Shown here: in pieces, positions 1 through 7,926 of the stretch
Layout: every line of letters starts with the position of its first letter
Numbering within the stretch: the first letter of the stretch is position 1
Assembly: GCF_001695575.1 (NCBI RefSeq)
Contig: NZ_LUAX01000001.1
Location: 558,001-622,000 of the forward strand
DNA: 64,000 nt
Direction of reading: 5' to 3'
Source: Vibrio europaeus
Lineage (GTDB): Bacteria; Pseudomonadota; Gammaproteobacteria; Enterobacterales; Vibrionaceae
The notes under the pieces: generated by a model
Databases searched by the model: none
What the model saw: only the letters and a program-made list of their open reading frames with translations
Told to the model about the DNA's origin: nothing
Made by a program: the position numbers and the translations under genes

Positions 1-2
1 AG

Positions 3-464
3 ATAGCTCAACTAAGGGTAGGGGATATCGAGTTAGGTGATGCACCGACTTTAAGCATCAATGATAACCAGCCTGATAAGAAACTAAAAAATGCTAGTAG
101 TAATCGCTTGTTACCTCTCACTGACAGTTTGAAGCAATTGTTTGAAGCTCTGACCAAAGGAAAGGGAAAAGAGGCTCTCTTGTTTGATTTACCTTACAGT
201 GAGCAGAATGGCTATGTGAACAAGCCAAGCAAGTTCTTCTCAGCATTGTTTAAGAAAAGTGGGGTTAGTGGTGTCTCCTTCCACTCCCTACGTCATTACG
301 CTGTCACCAAGCTGTTCAATTCAGGGGTTAGAGAAGAGTTGATAGGCTCTCTTATGGGGCACGTTATAGGGAAAACGACCAGTGGTAAAGTTTATATGAA
401 CGGCTTTAGCTACCAACAACGTTTATCCGCATTTGAGTATCTAGAGGAAAACAGCGAGTCATAG
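3..464 (+). CDS. Tyrosine recombinase (phage-type integrase), 3' part
   Basis: The reading frame is open from the window edge to the stop at 462-464, so only the last 153 residues are seen and the start lies to the left. The segment is the C-terminal catalytic domain of a site-specific tyrosine recombinase. A beta-hairpin region (KKLKN..SNRLLPL) is followed by the box II signature: HSLRH (catalytic His and Arg), then LMGH (second His) and finally KVY with the nucleophilic Tyr. The first catalytic Arg is expected upstream of the window. All visible catalytic residues are intact, so the enzyme may be active. It is the likely integrase of the element ending at the tRNA-Ser fragment at 4466. Confidence 0.9.
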   Translation: MAQLRVGDIELGDAPTLSINDNQPDKKLKNASSNRLLPLTDSLKQLFEALTKGKGKEALLFDLPYSEQNGYVNKPSKFFSALFKKSGVSGVSFHSLRHYAVTKLFNSGVREELIGSLMGHVIGKTTSGKVYMNGFSYQQRLSAFEYLEENSES

Positions 465-804
465 CCGTTATGAAAATGAAGTTTCCCTTTTTGTCATGTG
501 TATACATGAATTATAGATTTCGCCGTTTAAGGTATGTGTGAACGGTGCGTGTCTGTGAAGTAGAAAAGGGGAAGTGTTATATGGTAAATAAACTCAATTG
601 TTTGACATTAAACATTATGAATGTGTATCATTGCCAACTGTTTCCATAAATCAATTGTTGGCTTCTCAAAGGAAAGCGCAAGCCTGAAAGCATAAATTTA
701 TGGCTGTTCTAAGAACAGTGTAGATTTTTGCTAAAGCATGCTAAATCATTGGGAGTAGTGATTTCCGTGCAGAGTTAATGCTATTTCTTAGAGAGAGTAA
801 GATC
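465..804. other. Intergenic region after the integrase; candidate promoter
   Basis: No convincing gene. A TTGACA box (602-607) lies 18 bases before TATCAT (626-631), a plausible sigma-70 promoter for the membrane protein that starts at 805. GCCAAC (633-638) and GTTGGC (657-662) form an inverted repeat. A 22-codon frame at 581-649 has a purine-rich ribosome site but no other support. Confidence 0.35.
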
Positions 805-1077
805 ATGTGGGATTCTGTTTTCGTTAGGTCGGTTGGATATCCAGTATTGTTTATAACCTTTATTTGTTTTGCTCCTGAGCTTTTCAGTGTTGCAGTGTAC
901 GGTATTGAACTTTTAGCTACTGGTATAGGGTGGGTGTTAGTCGGAGTTATTGTTGTTGGGCTTTTTATACTGTTTTCTCCGTTTATTTACGCTGGTATTG
1001 GAATAGTCTTTGCCTTTGCTGCGGGAATGGCGGTTTTTGCGTTTGGCATTTTTTTATTACTTGTACTTTTTCAATAG
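805..1077 (+). CDS. Small integral membrane protein of unknown function
   Basis: A 90-residue, almost wholly hydrophobic protein with about three predicted membrane segments (roughly residues 10-30, 37-57 and 62-88), ending LLLVLFQ. I prefer the ATG at 805 because GAGAGAG lies about eight bases before it; an in-frame ATG at 778 would add nine residues. No family recognised. It is the first gene after the integrase and lies on the same strand as the two secreted proteins that follow. In a small integrative element a protein of this kind could be a holin-like, exclusion or virion membrane protein, but nothing in the sequence decides this. Confidence 0.6.
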   Translation: MWDSVFVRSVGYPVLFITFICFAPELFSVAVYGIELLATGIGWVLVGVIVVGLFILFSPFIYAGIGIVFAFAAGMAVFAFGIFLLLVLFQ

Positions 1078-1167
1078 AAAAATCATAACAGATGCCCTTT
1101 TAATAACCTACAAGCTTATTCTTTAAATCTTGTAATTTACAACCAAATCAACGAAAGATAGTAAATC

Positions 1168-1761
1168 ATGATCAGATTGTTCCATATATGCTTAGTTTTG
1201 TTTTGTACGCCTTCTCTCGCAGCGATTGACGTAACAAAATTGCCTCATGTTATAGATGACTTTTACCAAAACCAAACAGGTGAAATGTCAACATTTATTG
1301 AAGATAAAACGACACCAGTTCTAGAGTTTGGGCAAGAAGCAAGTAGAGCTACAGCATTCCTTTTACATCAATCTGATGCAAAAAGTCCCCAAAGCATAGT
1401 TTATACATGCAATCCAAGCTTAAAGGGGTTTACTAAGGGAACTCATGTGATGATAGATGTTAATGGTGGTGCTGAGAGAGATAATTTTGAAGGTGCCCCT
1501 AATAGGTCAATTTGGCATGGCAGTATTGCCGGAGATGGGTGCGCTTTGGCAGAGGTCTCACTGAGTGCTGCGCTTTTTCGAGTGATCGATGATAAAGTTA
1601 TTTATGTGAATACCATAGTATATGGAGATAATTCCGAGCCTAGCATCATATCAAATGCTTATTACATTGGCTCTAAAGAAATGGATGATAAATATGATCT
1701 TCCATTTAAGATTTTCATAAATAATGTCTCTCAAATTTTAAAGTTTATTGAAGGGAAATAA
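1168..1761 (+). CDS. Secreted or periplasmic hypothetical protein
   Basis: A 197-residue protein with a clear Sec signal peptide: MIR, a hydrophobic stretch, then TPSLAAID with predicted cleavage after about residue 19. The mature part is mixed alpha/beta with two cysteines in the middle (TCNPS and GDGCAL) that could form a disulfide in the periplasm. There is no lipobox and no recognisable domain. It is followed after about 90 bases by another secreted protein (1853-2389) that also has a few cysteines; the two may act together but are not clearly similar. Cargo of the integrative element; function unknown. Confidence 0.65.
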   Translation: MIRLFHICLVLFCTPSLAAIDVTKLPHVIDDFYQNQTGEMSTFIEDKTTPVLEFGQEASRATAFLLHQSDAKSPQSIVYTCNPSLKGFTKGTHVMIDVNGGAERDNFEGAPNRSIWHGSIAGDGCALAEVSLSAALFRVIDDKVIYVNTIVYGDNSEPSIISNAYYIGSKEMDDKYDLPFKIFINNVSQILKFIEGK

Positions 1762-1852
1762 TAGTAGGTCAATGCTTAATTTATTTGGCAAGGGATAATT
1801 AATGACACCTATTTTTCCTTGTATTATAAGACATTAAATTTTTGGAGTTGTT

Positions 1853-2389
1853 TTGAACAGGTTAAAAATTGGCTTTGTTTTGTGTTTAGTGGCGAACCTA
1901 TCAATTGCAGGAGAATGGTTTTCTAAGAAAAATTATGTGTCGTATGAATCTGATGACGGGCGAAAGCTAGAGATGATGTATCACCCTGAGCCTGGTATTG
2001 TATTAGGAATTTCGGGGCACTCACAACACAATAATGTATGTGAACGCATGCTACCTTATGGTAAAAAGCGCCCTAATCTATTGGGTGATTATGAAGAGGT
2101 ACAACTAGGATTAGCTAACGTTAATGGCACTTATGTCAAAATGGCAGCTGTGTGTTTGGCAGATTCAACTGATGTCTCAACAGGAGATAATTTGTTTTGG
2201 AATGCGGAGGTTCAGCCTGACTCACATCAAGGAAAAATGTACTTCTTGGGTCAATTACTTGAGGGTAAAGGCTTAACAATTGAGTTTGACACTCCATATC
2301 TTGATACATTTGTAGTTGAGCCAGAAATAGGAACTAGTCATTTTAAAGATTTTATTGATGATTCAATCAAAAAGATGAAGGCTTTGTAG
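1853..2389 (+). CDS. Secreted hypothetical protein, TTG start
   Basis: A 178-residue protein starting at TTG (1853) behind GGAG at 1844-1847, five bases upstream. No in-frame ATG follows until well past the signal sequence. The N-terminus is a signal peptide (NRLKIGFVLCLVANLSIAG, cleavage after about residue 20). The mature region holds paired cysteines (NNVCERM and AAVCLAD), again suggesting a periplasmic disulfide. No family recognised. Third cargo gene of the element on the + strand, converging on the helicase-like gene at 2481-4151. Confidence 0.65.
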   Translation: MNRLKIGFVLCLVANLSIAGEWFSKKNYVSYESDDGRKLEMMYHPEPGIVLGISGHSQHNNVCERMLPYGKKRPNLLGDYEEVQLGLANVNGTYVKMAAVCLADSTDVSTGDNLFWNAEVQPDSHQGKMYFLGQLLEGKGLTIEFDTPYLDTFVVEPEIGTSHFKDFIDDSIKKMKAL

Positions 2390-2427
2390 TTTAAAATTTC
2401 CACTTAATTTGTTGTTATATAAAGAAA

Positions 2428-2445
2428 AGCCCCAATGAAGGGGCT
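2428..2445 (-). terminator. Rho-independent terminator of the ATPase/helicase gene
   Basis: AGCCCC (2428-2433) pairs with GGGGCT (2440-2445) around a six-base loop. Read on the minus strand the stem is followed by TTTTCTTT. It lies about 35 bases past the stop of the minus-strand gene at 2481 and may also end the + strand gene at 2389. Confidence 0.75.
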
Positions 2446-2480
2446 GTTCAGTGAAAGGGGAATTAACTAGTCATAGAAGT

Positions 2481-4151
2481 CTATGATGGTTCTTTTTCCC
2501 CTTCTATCTCTTTACTCATTTCTTGTTCTTTTAGCCAATCTTCCCACTCTTCAGCGTACTGCTTCAGCCAGTTTCTTCTAGTTCTCGGGGTAATGTTGAC
2601 AGCTTCGCAGGCATCTTTAGCTGTGAGTCCGCTTTCCATAAATTGATGGATGGTGGATAGAGTATTGAATACTTGCTGCTGTTTCCGTGCATCTCTGACA
2701 GCTTTTTGAGCTACCTTGACAATTTGACGTTTGGCTAACTCTTCACCTGTTAATTGCACTGGAATCCTTTCATAACTGGAAGAAGTATTGATGGAGGCAG
2801 TGGGCATCATACCGTGAATGTACTCTGCGTGAGCCATATCAGGGACTATGATGCGACACCTTGGCTGATGCTGTTCCACTGATAACCCTCCACTTTCATC
2901 TCTATCTAAGTTTCGAAAAGAGATACGACAAACGAACTGATATCCCGCTTCATAGCTTGTTTGACGCAAGTATGAGTCCACCAGCAATAGAGGACAGATA
3001 CTCAAATCATTGGCTAGTCTTTTGATAGCAGATTCGTGCTCGGGAGCAGGCCTTAAATGAGGCGTAAATGCAACCTCGTTGAGGTGACTATAGCTATTCA
3101 AGCCTTGCGCCATTGGTGGAAGTTCAATCGCATTAGAAGCACTGATAGGGCTAGTATGTTTATTCTTACAATAGATAAACTTATTGCCTTCAAACTTATC
3201 AGTGATCCATTGATTGAATAGTTGATGTACATCGAAGCTTTCCTCACACTCTCGAATCACCTTGTTAGATGGTGAACTAGCAAAGTAACTACTAAAGTTT
3301 GAAGAACGAGTATGGCTACCATTTCTCAGAAAAGGTAGAAGCTCAACATTCGATGTATTGGGATGGGTGGTCGGTAAATCTAAGTGTGATAAAGCGTGTT
3401 CGGTACAGATGGTACATCCTACCGCTCTTAATAACTTTTCTACAAACAACCCAGATAGATTAGCAGATAAAAGCCATACGCTATCTAATCGACAAAGTTT
3501 GAAAAGGAAATCCAAACCGTCAAAGAACTCAAACAACCTCCAATCATCGGTTGTACTAACATACAATCCGCTCAAGCTGTGAATCCCTCCCATTAGTATT
3601 TTGCCAGCTTTGACACTGTCACTGTTAGGGTCGCCATTGTAGAGTAGGTTATAGGCAAATTGCTTTGCTTCATCTACTACTTCTTCTTTCACCACAACTT
3701 TCTGAAACCCTTCAAAGGGGGAGTCTTGATAGTCAATGTAAGGTGTTAGGCCTAGCACTGATTTGTCTTGTAGTGAAACTTTAAGGCGCTGATAGTTACC
3801 AATTAGATTTGGAATTTCGTCAATGATGACGGTGCATTGGCGTAGCGCATTAAGTGGCAACATTGAAAGAGCCGTATGGCTTATGAACAAAATTTGAGTT
3901 ATTAAAGAGCTTGTGTTTTCAATAGCTTGCAATATTTCACGCTGAACACTGGAACAGTTATCAGAAGAAACTAACCTTGCATCGTGATCGGGATACTGTT
4001 CCATGTATCTGCTACATGTCGCTTCTGAGAGTTTATTCGTTAAACTTGCCCATAGAATGGTGCGTGTTTCAGTGTTTTTTACTAGCTCGATATTGTTAAT
4101 GAGTTGTTCAGTTTTACCTGTACCACATACGCCAGCAAGGTAGTTAATCAT
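2481..4151 (-). CDS. P-loop ATPase/helicase-like protein with C-terminal helix-turn-helix
   Basis: A 556-residue protein. Its very N-terminus carries a Walker A motif (GVCGTGKT, Lys13), and a Walker B-like VIIDE lies near residue 112, preceded by an FISHTAL segment typical of superfamily 2 helicases (motifs Ia/Ib region). A recognisable second RecA-like half (motif VI) is not obvious. Residues of about 500-535 (TAKDACEAVNITPRTRRNW) look like a helix-turn-helix of the resolvase/homeodomain-like type. The start ATG at 4151 has GGAG just upstream. It is the largest cargo gene, transcribed towards the integrase and away from the att site. In small integrative or satellite elements proteins of this build often serve replication; that role is inference. 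Confidence 0.6.
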   Translation of the reverse strand: MINYLAGVCGTGKTEQLINNIELVKNTETRTILWASLTNKLSEATCSRYMEQYPDHDARLVSSDNCSSVQREILQAIENTSSLITQILFISHTALSMLPLNALRQCTVIIDEIPNLIGNYQRLKVSLQDKSVLGLTPYIDYQDSPFEGFQKVVVKEEVVDEAKQFAYNLLYNGDPNSDSVKAGKILMGGIHSLSGLYVSTTDDWRLFEFFDGLDFLFKLCRLDSVWLLSANLSGLFVEKLLRAVGCTICTEHALSHLDLPTTHPNTSNVELLPFLRNGSHTRSSNFSSYFASSPSNKVIRECEESFDVHQLFNQWITDKFEGNKFIYCKNKHTSPISASNAIELPPMAQGLNSYSHLNEVAFTPHLRPAPEHESAIKRLANDLSICPLLLVDSYLRQTSYEAGYQFVCRISFRNLDRDESGGLSVEQHQPRCRIIVPDMAHAEYIHGMMPTASINTSSSYERIPVQLTGEELAKRQIVKVAQKAVRDARKQQQVFNTLSTIHQFMESGLTAKDACEAVNITPRTRRNWLKQYAEEWEDWLKEQEMSKEIEGEKEPS

Positions 4152-4429
4152 AATTACTCCTTAATTTTAAAAAAATCAGGAGATGGACAATCCTTTAGCC
4201 CTTTATGTTTAGCCTCTTAACATCTCGGTTATTGCTTTGAAAAGACAAGTGGAATCTCTCATGACTAGAAGAGGAAGTAAAGTGGTCATAGAAAGTTTTG
4301 ACGTCTAATTTCCCCTTGCATGAGAGTACACAATGAAGTACAAATTACTCACACCGCATTGTATCAGTGCAGATAAGTTATTGACCTATATACGGCACAT
4401 CGCCGTTAGGTGATGCTAAAAGCGTAGCT

Positions 4430-4466
4430 TTACGTATCGAGAGTTCGAATCTCTCACTCACCGCCA
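4430..4466 (+). other. 3' fragment of a tRNA-Ser gene, probable att site
   Basis: The fragment contains the end of a class II variable arm (TACGTATC), a perfect T-arm (GAGAG, TTCGAAT, CTCTC), the 3' acceptor strand ACTCACC, discriminator G and CCA (4464-4466). It has no anticodon arm or proper 5' half upstream: GGTGATG at 4409-4415 matches the expected 5' acceptor GGTGAGT only in part, and the D and anticodon arms are absent. The variable arm resembles tRNA-Ser(GGA) of enterobacteria. Such a fragment is the classic remnant left at the far end of an element that recombined into a tRNA 3' end. Confidence 0.8.
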
Positions 4467-4472
4467 CATTCT

Positions 4473-4502
4473 AAAGCCCCAGCAGAAATGCTGGGGCTTT
4501 TT
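4473..4502 (+). terminator. Rho-independent terminator behind the tRNA-Ser fragment
   Basis: An 11-base-pair stem (AAAGCCCCAGC with GCTGGGGCTTT) and loop AGAAAT, followed by more T. It lies seven bases past the tRNA CCA, so it was probably the native terminator of the tRNA-Ser gene before integration. It may also end the convergent PTS gene at 4526. Confidence 0.85.
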
Positions 4503-4525
4503 CGTTTCTGATTTTTACAAAACAT

Positions 4526-5926
4526 CTAGTTTTGAATAAGTTCGCTTGCTTTCTTCATAGCCTCTTTGGTAGAGCATTCCACCACGTTAGCGTTGGCAAA
4601 ACGATGGGCATCTTTTACTTGTATATCGTGAGCTAAGATAACCAGTTTGGCATTAGCAACATCAAGGTCTGTTATGCGGTTCTGAATGCCGTTTTGGCCT
4701 TGGGTTTCTACCTTAATTTTAACACCTGCCGCAGCGCCTGCTTTTTCTAGTGCCTTGGCTGCCATAAAGGTATGTGCAACACCTGATGGGCAGCAAGTGA
4801 CCGCAACAATATCGTACTCGCCTTCGCCTGCTAGTGGAGCTGCTTGAGTTTGCGCTGGTGCTTCTTCTTGTTCGATTTCGTCTTCTGACTCTTCCGCTAC
4901 TGGTTTCCAGAAGCCAACAATTAAAGCCGTTGTTAATGAACCAAGAGCAATGCCCACCACATACATTGGGATGTTACTTGATACAGGTGCAGTGATTAAA
5001 CCGCCCCAAGGTGCGTGCAATAGAACATCAGTTAAGAATCCAAATACACAGCCTACGATACCACCAGCTACGATAGAAGGAAGTACGCGCATTGGGTCGT
5101 TGGCAGCGAATGGGATAGCCCCTTCAGAGATACCTATAGAGCCCATGATTGCGGCAGCTTTGCCCGCTTCTTGCTCTTGTTTAGTGAATTTCTTCTTAAA
5201 TAGGAAAGTGGCTAGTGCCATGCCCAGCGGAGGCGTACAAATAGCAATACCAACGCCGCCCATTAGCCATGGTTGAGTATCAACTTGTGTTTGTGCAAAT
5301 AGGGTCGCTACTTTGTTGATTGGGCCGCCCATATCAAATGCCGTCATGCCGCCAAGAATGGTACCAAGTACAACTTTAGAAGCGCCCGCCATTGAAGCCA
5401 AGAACTCGTTCATTGATGCCATAAAGATCTTGATTGGCTCACCAATGCCCCAAAGAACAATACCCGCAGAGATTAATGTGCCGATAAGAGGGTAGATAAA
5501 GTAGGCACCTAGCGCGGTCATATTGGCAGAAAGAGGGATTTTCTTAAGTTGGAAAACTACACCACCTGCGATAAAACCTGCCACAATACAGCCTAAGAAA
5601 CCACCGCCCATATCCGCCATGATGCCAGAAGAGATCATCGCAGGCGCAAGCGCTGGTTTATCGGCTATAGAGTAACCGATGAAACCACCGAGAATAATCG
5701 GGAACAGGACTAGACCTTTAATACCGATGTTTGAAATGTCAGCGAGTAAGCCGTCTGCTGGCACTGCTCCCTTACCTGATGCCATTACTGCCAGTGCGAG
5801 CAAAACACCGCCCGCGACAATAAATGGCAGCATATGTGAGGTACCAAATAGAAGGTGTTGCTTTAGGGTACTGAGGTTTTTTTTAAGATCGCTACTATTA
5901 GCAGCTTGAGCGGTTATTGTACTCAT
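4526..5926 (-). CDS. Fructose-family PTS permease, EIIC-EIIB fusion
   Basis: 466 residues. The N-terminal 345 or so form the membrane EIIC domain of the fructose-mannitol superfamily, with the conserved FGTSHMLPFIVAGG entry and the GAIPFAANDP and FDMGGPINK signatures. An acidic linker (about residues 348-365) leads to a C-terminal EIIB domain with phosphocysteine motif AVTCCPSGVAHT. The order C-B, without its own EIIA, fits the separate EIIA encoded 12 bases upstream (5939-6391), which should phosphorylate it. It transports and phosphorylates a hexose across the inner membrane; exact sugar unknown. The IIC and IIB parts closely resemble those of the A-C-B protein at 12329-14209, suggesting duplication. 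Confidence 0.92.
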   Translation of the reverse strand: MSTITAQAANSSDLKKNLSTLKQHLLFGTSHMLPFIVAGGVLLALAVMASGKGAVPADGLLADISNIGIKGLVLFPIILGGFIGYSIADKPALAPAMISSGIMADMGGGFLGCIVAGFIAGGVVFQLKKIPLSANMTALGAYFIYPLIGTLISAGIVLWGIGEPIKIFMASMNEFLASMAGASKVVLGTILGGMTAFDMGGPINKVATLFAQTQVDTQPWLMGGVGIAICTPPLGMALATFLFKKKFTKQEQEAGKAAAIMGSIGISEGAIPFAANDPMRVLPSIVAGGIVGCVFGFLTDVLLHAPWGGLITAPVSSNIPMYVVGIALGSLTTALIVGFWKPVAEESEDEIEQEEAPAQTQAAPLAGEGEYDIVAVTCCPSGVAHTFMAAKALEKAGAAAGVKIKVETQGQNGIQNRITDLDVANAKLVILAHDIQVKDAHRFANANVVECSTKEAMKKASELIQN

Positions 5927-5938
5927 ATCTAATTTACC

Positions 5939-6391
5939 TTATGAATTAATTAAAATATCTAAGATCTGATGTTCATCTTTTGCTTTTATAATATTTTCTA
6001 TAAATTCTTCGCTGAACTTGCCAAATAGCTCTTGAAGAACGTAGATATGATGGTCAGCACCATTATCTGGTGAGGCAATCATAAAAAACAGGGTCGGATT
6101 AATACCGTCTTCGTCATCGTAATCAATGCCAGTCGGTTTAATGCCAACAGCAATGGCAGGCTCCAATACAGCGCTGCTTTTCGCGTGAGGGTAGGCGATG
6201 CCATCCATCGATGTGACGCTAAGTGCTTCGCGAGCCTGGATATCTGCTAGGAAGTTATCGAGATTATTAATACGCTGGTTGTCTGCCAGTAATTGAGCAA
6301 GCTCTTCGAATACTTGTTGTTTATTTGTCGCGGATAATTGCTTTTTAATTAAATTGACATTGGTTAATTGTGTAATCATTTCTAAACTCAC
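5939..6391 (-). CDS. PTS EIIA component, fructose/nitrogen-type
   Basis: 150 residues, a single EIIA domain of the fructose/Ntr fold. The phosphorylated His69 lies in GIAYPHAKSS, and the second conserved region SPDNGADHHI is present. It receives phosphate from HPr-type carriers and passes it to the EIIB of the gene 12 bases downstream (4526-5926), so the two form one complete permease. A start at Met5 (MITQL), matching the other EIIA proteins here, is an alternative. The gene is preceded by about 190 bases with the terminator of manA, so it probably has its own promoter. Confidence 0.92.
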   Translation of the reverse strand: MSLEMITQLTNVNLIKKQLSATNKQQVFEELAQLLADNQRINNLDNFLADIQAREALSVTSMDGIAYPHAKSSAVLEPAIAVGIKPTGIDYDDEDGINPTLFFMIASPDNGADHHIYVLQELFGKFSEEFIENIIKAKDEHQILDILINS

Positions 6392-6542
6392 GAATGCTTT
6401 TCGATGAGTTAAAATTAATCCATTGCTGCTATCGTAGAAATAGCAAAAATAAGGCTATAGCTATACTTTTGTATCGGCTAAATTTAATTGTGATTAGCGT
6501 CATTATTATTTCGATAAACGCCTATTTCTCCAGATAGAAAAA

Positions 6543-6562
6543 AGCCCCACGATGGTGAGGCT
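6543..6562 (-). terminator. Rho-independent terminator after manA
   Basis: On the minus strand AGCCTCAC pairs with GTGGGGCT (one G-U) over a CATC loop and is followed by TTTTTTCTA. It lies 22 bases past the manA stop and separates the manA operon from the EIIA/EIICB pair. Confidence 0.8.
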
Positions 6563-6583
6563 CAATAAAGTGATTGGATTAAT

Positions 6584-7873
6584 TTAGCTGTATGCTCGTG
6601 CCACTCGTCCTTGGCAGGAGAGCGTATAATTGTCAGTGTTCGCCGCTACAAACACCGAGTCCCCAATAGCTATTTGGCATGTTTCTCCATTGCTATGCGT
6701 TAAGGTCATCGGTTTGTCGAGTGGTAGAAGAATCTCAGCACTGGTCGTTGTTAGGTGACGGTTGTCAGAGTCATGAAGGATCGAGAACTTAAAGTCATCA
6801 ACTGGCACCTCAAAGTTTTCAATTCCTGCGTCAATTGAGGGCACTAGTTTTAGGCTATGCTTTGGTTTCGAAACAAACTGAGTACACGAGACAAGCTCTT
6901 CGACATCGATATGTTTAGGTGTCAGTCCTGCTCGAAGTACATTGTCAGAATTCGCCATGATCTCTAGCCCGGTGCCATGCAAATACGCGTGAGGTGTCTG
7001 CGCATCAAGATACATCGCCTCACCCGGCTGTAAGGTAATGACATTAAGCATCAAAGGTGCAAACAACCCAACATCGTTCGGGTACTGTTTTTCCAGTTCG
7101 GTAATAAGCGCATACACAGGTTCTATAGAGAGCTTGGCTTTGATCATCAACATGGTGAGTGCCATCTCTTTTTGTTCACCGTGTAAGGACAGTATCCCAG
7201 AGAAGAAGCTCGCCAATCCGTGTGAATTTGGCTCTTCGGTGAACGCTTCAAGCAACCAATTAAGCTCTGGAATCGCTAACTGGGTGAAGTTCTCAATGAT
7301 CTCTTCGATTGACCTAAAGCCATTCATGGCTTGGTACTGGGTAAGGGCGTACACCAATTCTGGTTTATGGTTGGGATCTTTGTAATTACGATGGCTCGCG
7401 GTCAATGGTACCCCTAGCTGTTGCTCTTTGGCATAACCAGATTCTGCTTGGGCTTTGCTCGGGTGGACTTGTATTGATAGAGCTTGCTCTGCCGCTAGGA
7501 TCTTAAATAGATACGGAAGCTCGCCAAATGCGTTGGCGGTATGTTCCCCGAGGTAGTGCTGTGGGTTATTGGCAATAAGTTCAGAAAGCTTGACTGAAAT
7601 ACCTCGGCTCGTAACCAACGAGCAGCCATTTGGATGGGCGCCCATCCACATTTCTGCTTGAGGAGCAGATTCTGGGTTGCTGATTGCAAACAGCTGATTC
7701 AGTGATGTCTTACTGCCCCAAGCGTAGTTTTGAATCACGTTCTTCATTGGAAAAAAAGCTTGGCGCGGCTCTAAATTAAGATTTTCAGTCTGGTCAAAAG
7801 CAGGAACCGCTGTGGTTGAAGTGTACTGTTCATTGGCAACAGATGTAGTGAGTTCTGGCATTGCGTTCACCAT
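6584..7873 (-). CDS. manA: Mannose-6-phosphate isomerase, class I
   Basis: 429 residues, a type I phosphomannose isomerase (zinc cupin) converting mannose-6-phosphate to fructose-6-phosphate. Family hallmarks are the NYAWGSKT start, the substrate/zinc segment IQVHPSKAQAE, the DPNHKPEL motif, and YLDAQTPHAYLHG near the second half. The family usually starts close to the MKNVIQNYAWG region; here about 40 residues precede it with no good internal start. The ATG at 7873 and an ATG four codons later (7861, with GGTG before it) are both possible. It lies 53 bases downstream of the EIIABC gene and shares its operon, which implies the permease brings in mannose or a sugar made from it. Confidence 0.95.
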   Translation of the reverse strand: MVNAMPELTTSVANEQYTSTTAVPAFDQTENLNLEPRQAFFPMKNVIQNYAWGSKTSLNQLFAISNPESAPQAEMWMGAHPNGCSLVTSRGISVKLSELIANNPQHYLGEHTANAFGELPYLFKILAAEQALSIQVHPSKAQAESGYAKEQQLGVPLTASHRNYKDPNHKPELVYALTQYQAMNGFRSIEEIIENFTQLAIPELNWLLEAFTEEPNSHGLASFFSGILSLHGEQKEMALTMLMIKAKLSIEPVYALITELEKQYPNDVGLFAPLMLNVITLQPGEAMYLDAQTPHAYLHGTGLEIMANSDNVLRAGLTPKHIDVEELVSCTQFVSKPKHSLKLVPSIDAGIENFEVPVDDFKFSILHDSDNRHLTTTSAEILLPLDKPMTLTHSNGETCQIAIGDSVFVAANTDNYTLSCQGRVARAYS

Positions 7874-7926
7874 AGGGAAAGAGTGGCTTGAGGGAGCTCA
7901 AACCACTTAGCGTTAAAGAAGAAGGG

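Larger units (their letters stand above)
1..4466. mobile_element. Right part of a small tRNA-Ser-associated integrative element
   Basis: The stretch begins inside a tyrosine recombinase gene and ends in a 3' fragment of a tRNA-Ser gene (4430-4466). That is the usual picture of an element integrated into the 3' end of a tRNA gene, with the intact tRNA expected beyond the left edge. The cargo is AT-rich compared with the PTS genes that follow and has no core metabolic function: one small membrane protein, two secreted proteins and a P-loop ATPase/helicase with a helix-turn-helix. The left boundary is outside the window, so total size is unknown. The right boundary is read directly from the tRNA fragment; the rest is inference. 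Confidence 0.7.

Noticed and set aside
581..649. 22-codon frame after the integrase as a small gene
   Set aside because: It has a ribosome-site-like sequence but no recognisable protein features, and a candidate promoter lies inside it.
4255..4310. 15-codon frame near the att site
   Set aside because: Too short and without a clear ribosome site or conserved motif.
4405..4466. Complete tRNA gene
   Set aside because: GGTGATG at 4409 only partly matches the needed 5' acceptor strand, and there is no room for D and anticodon arms.
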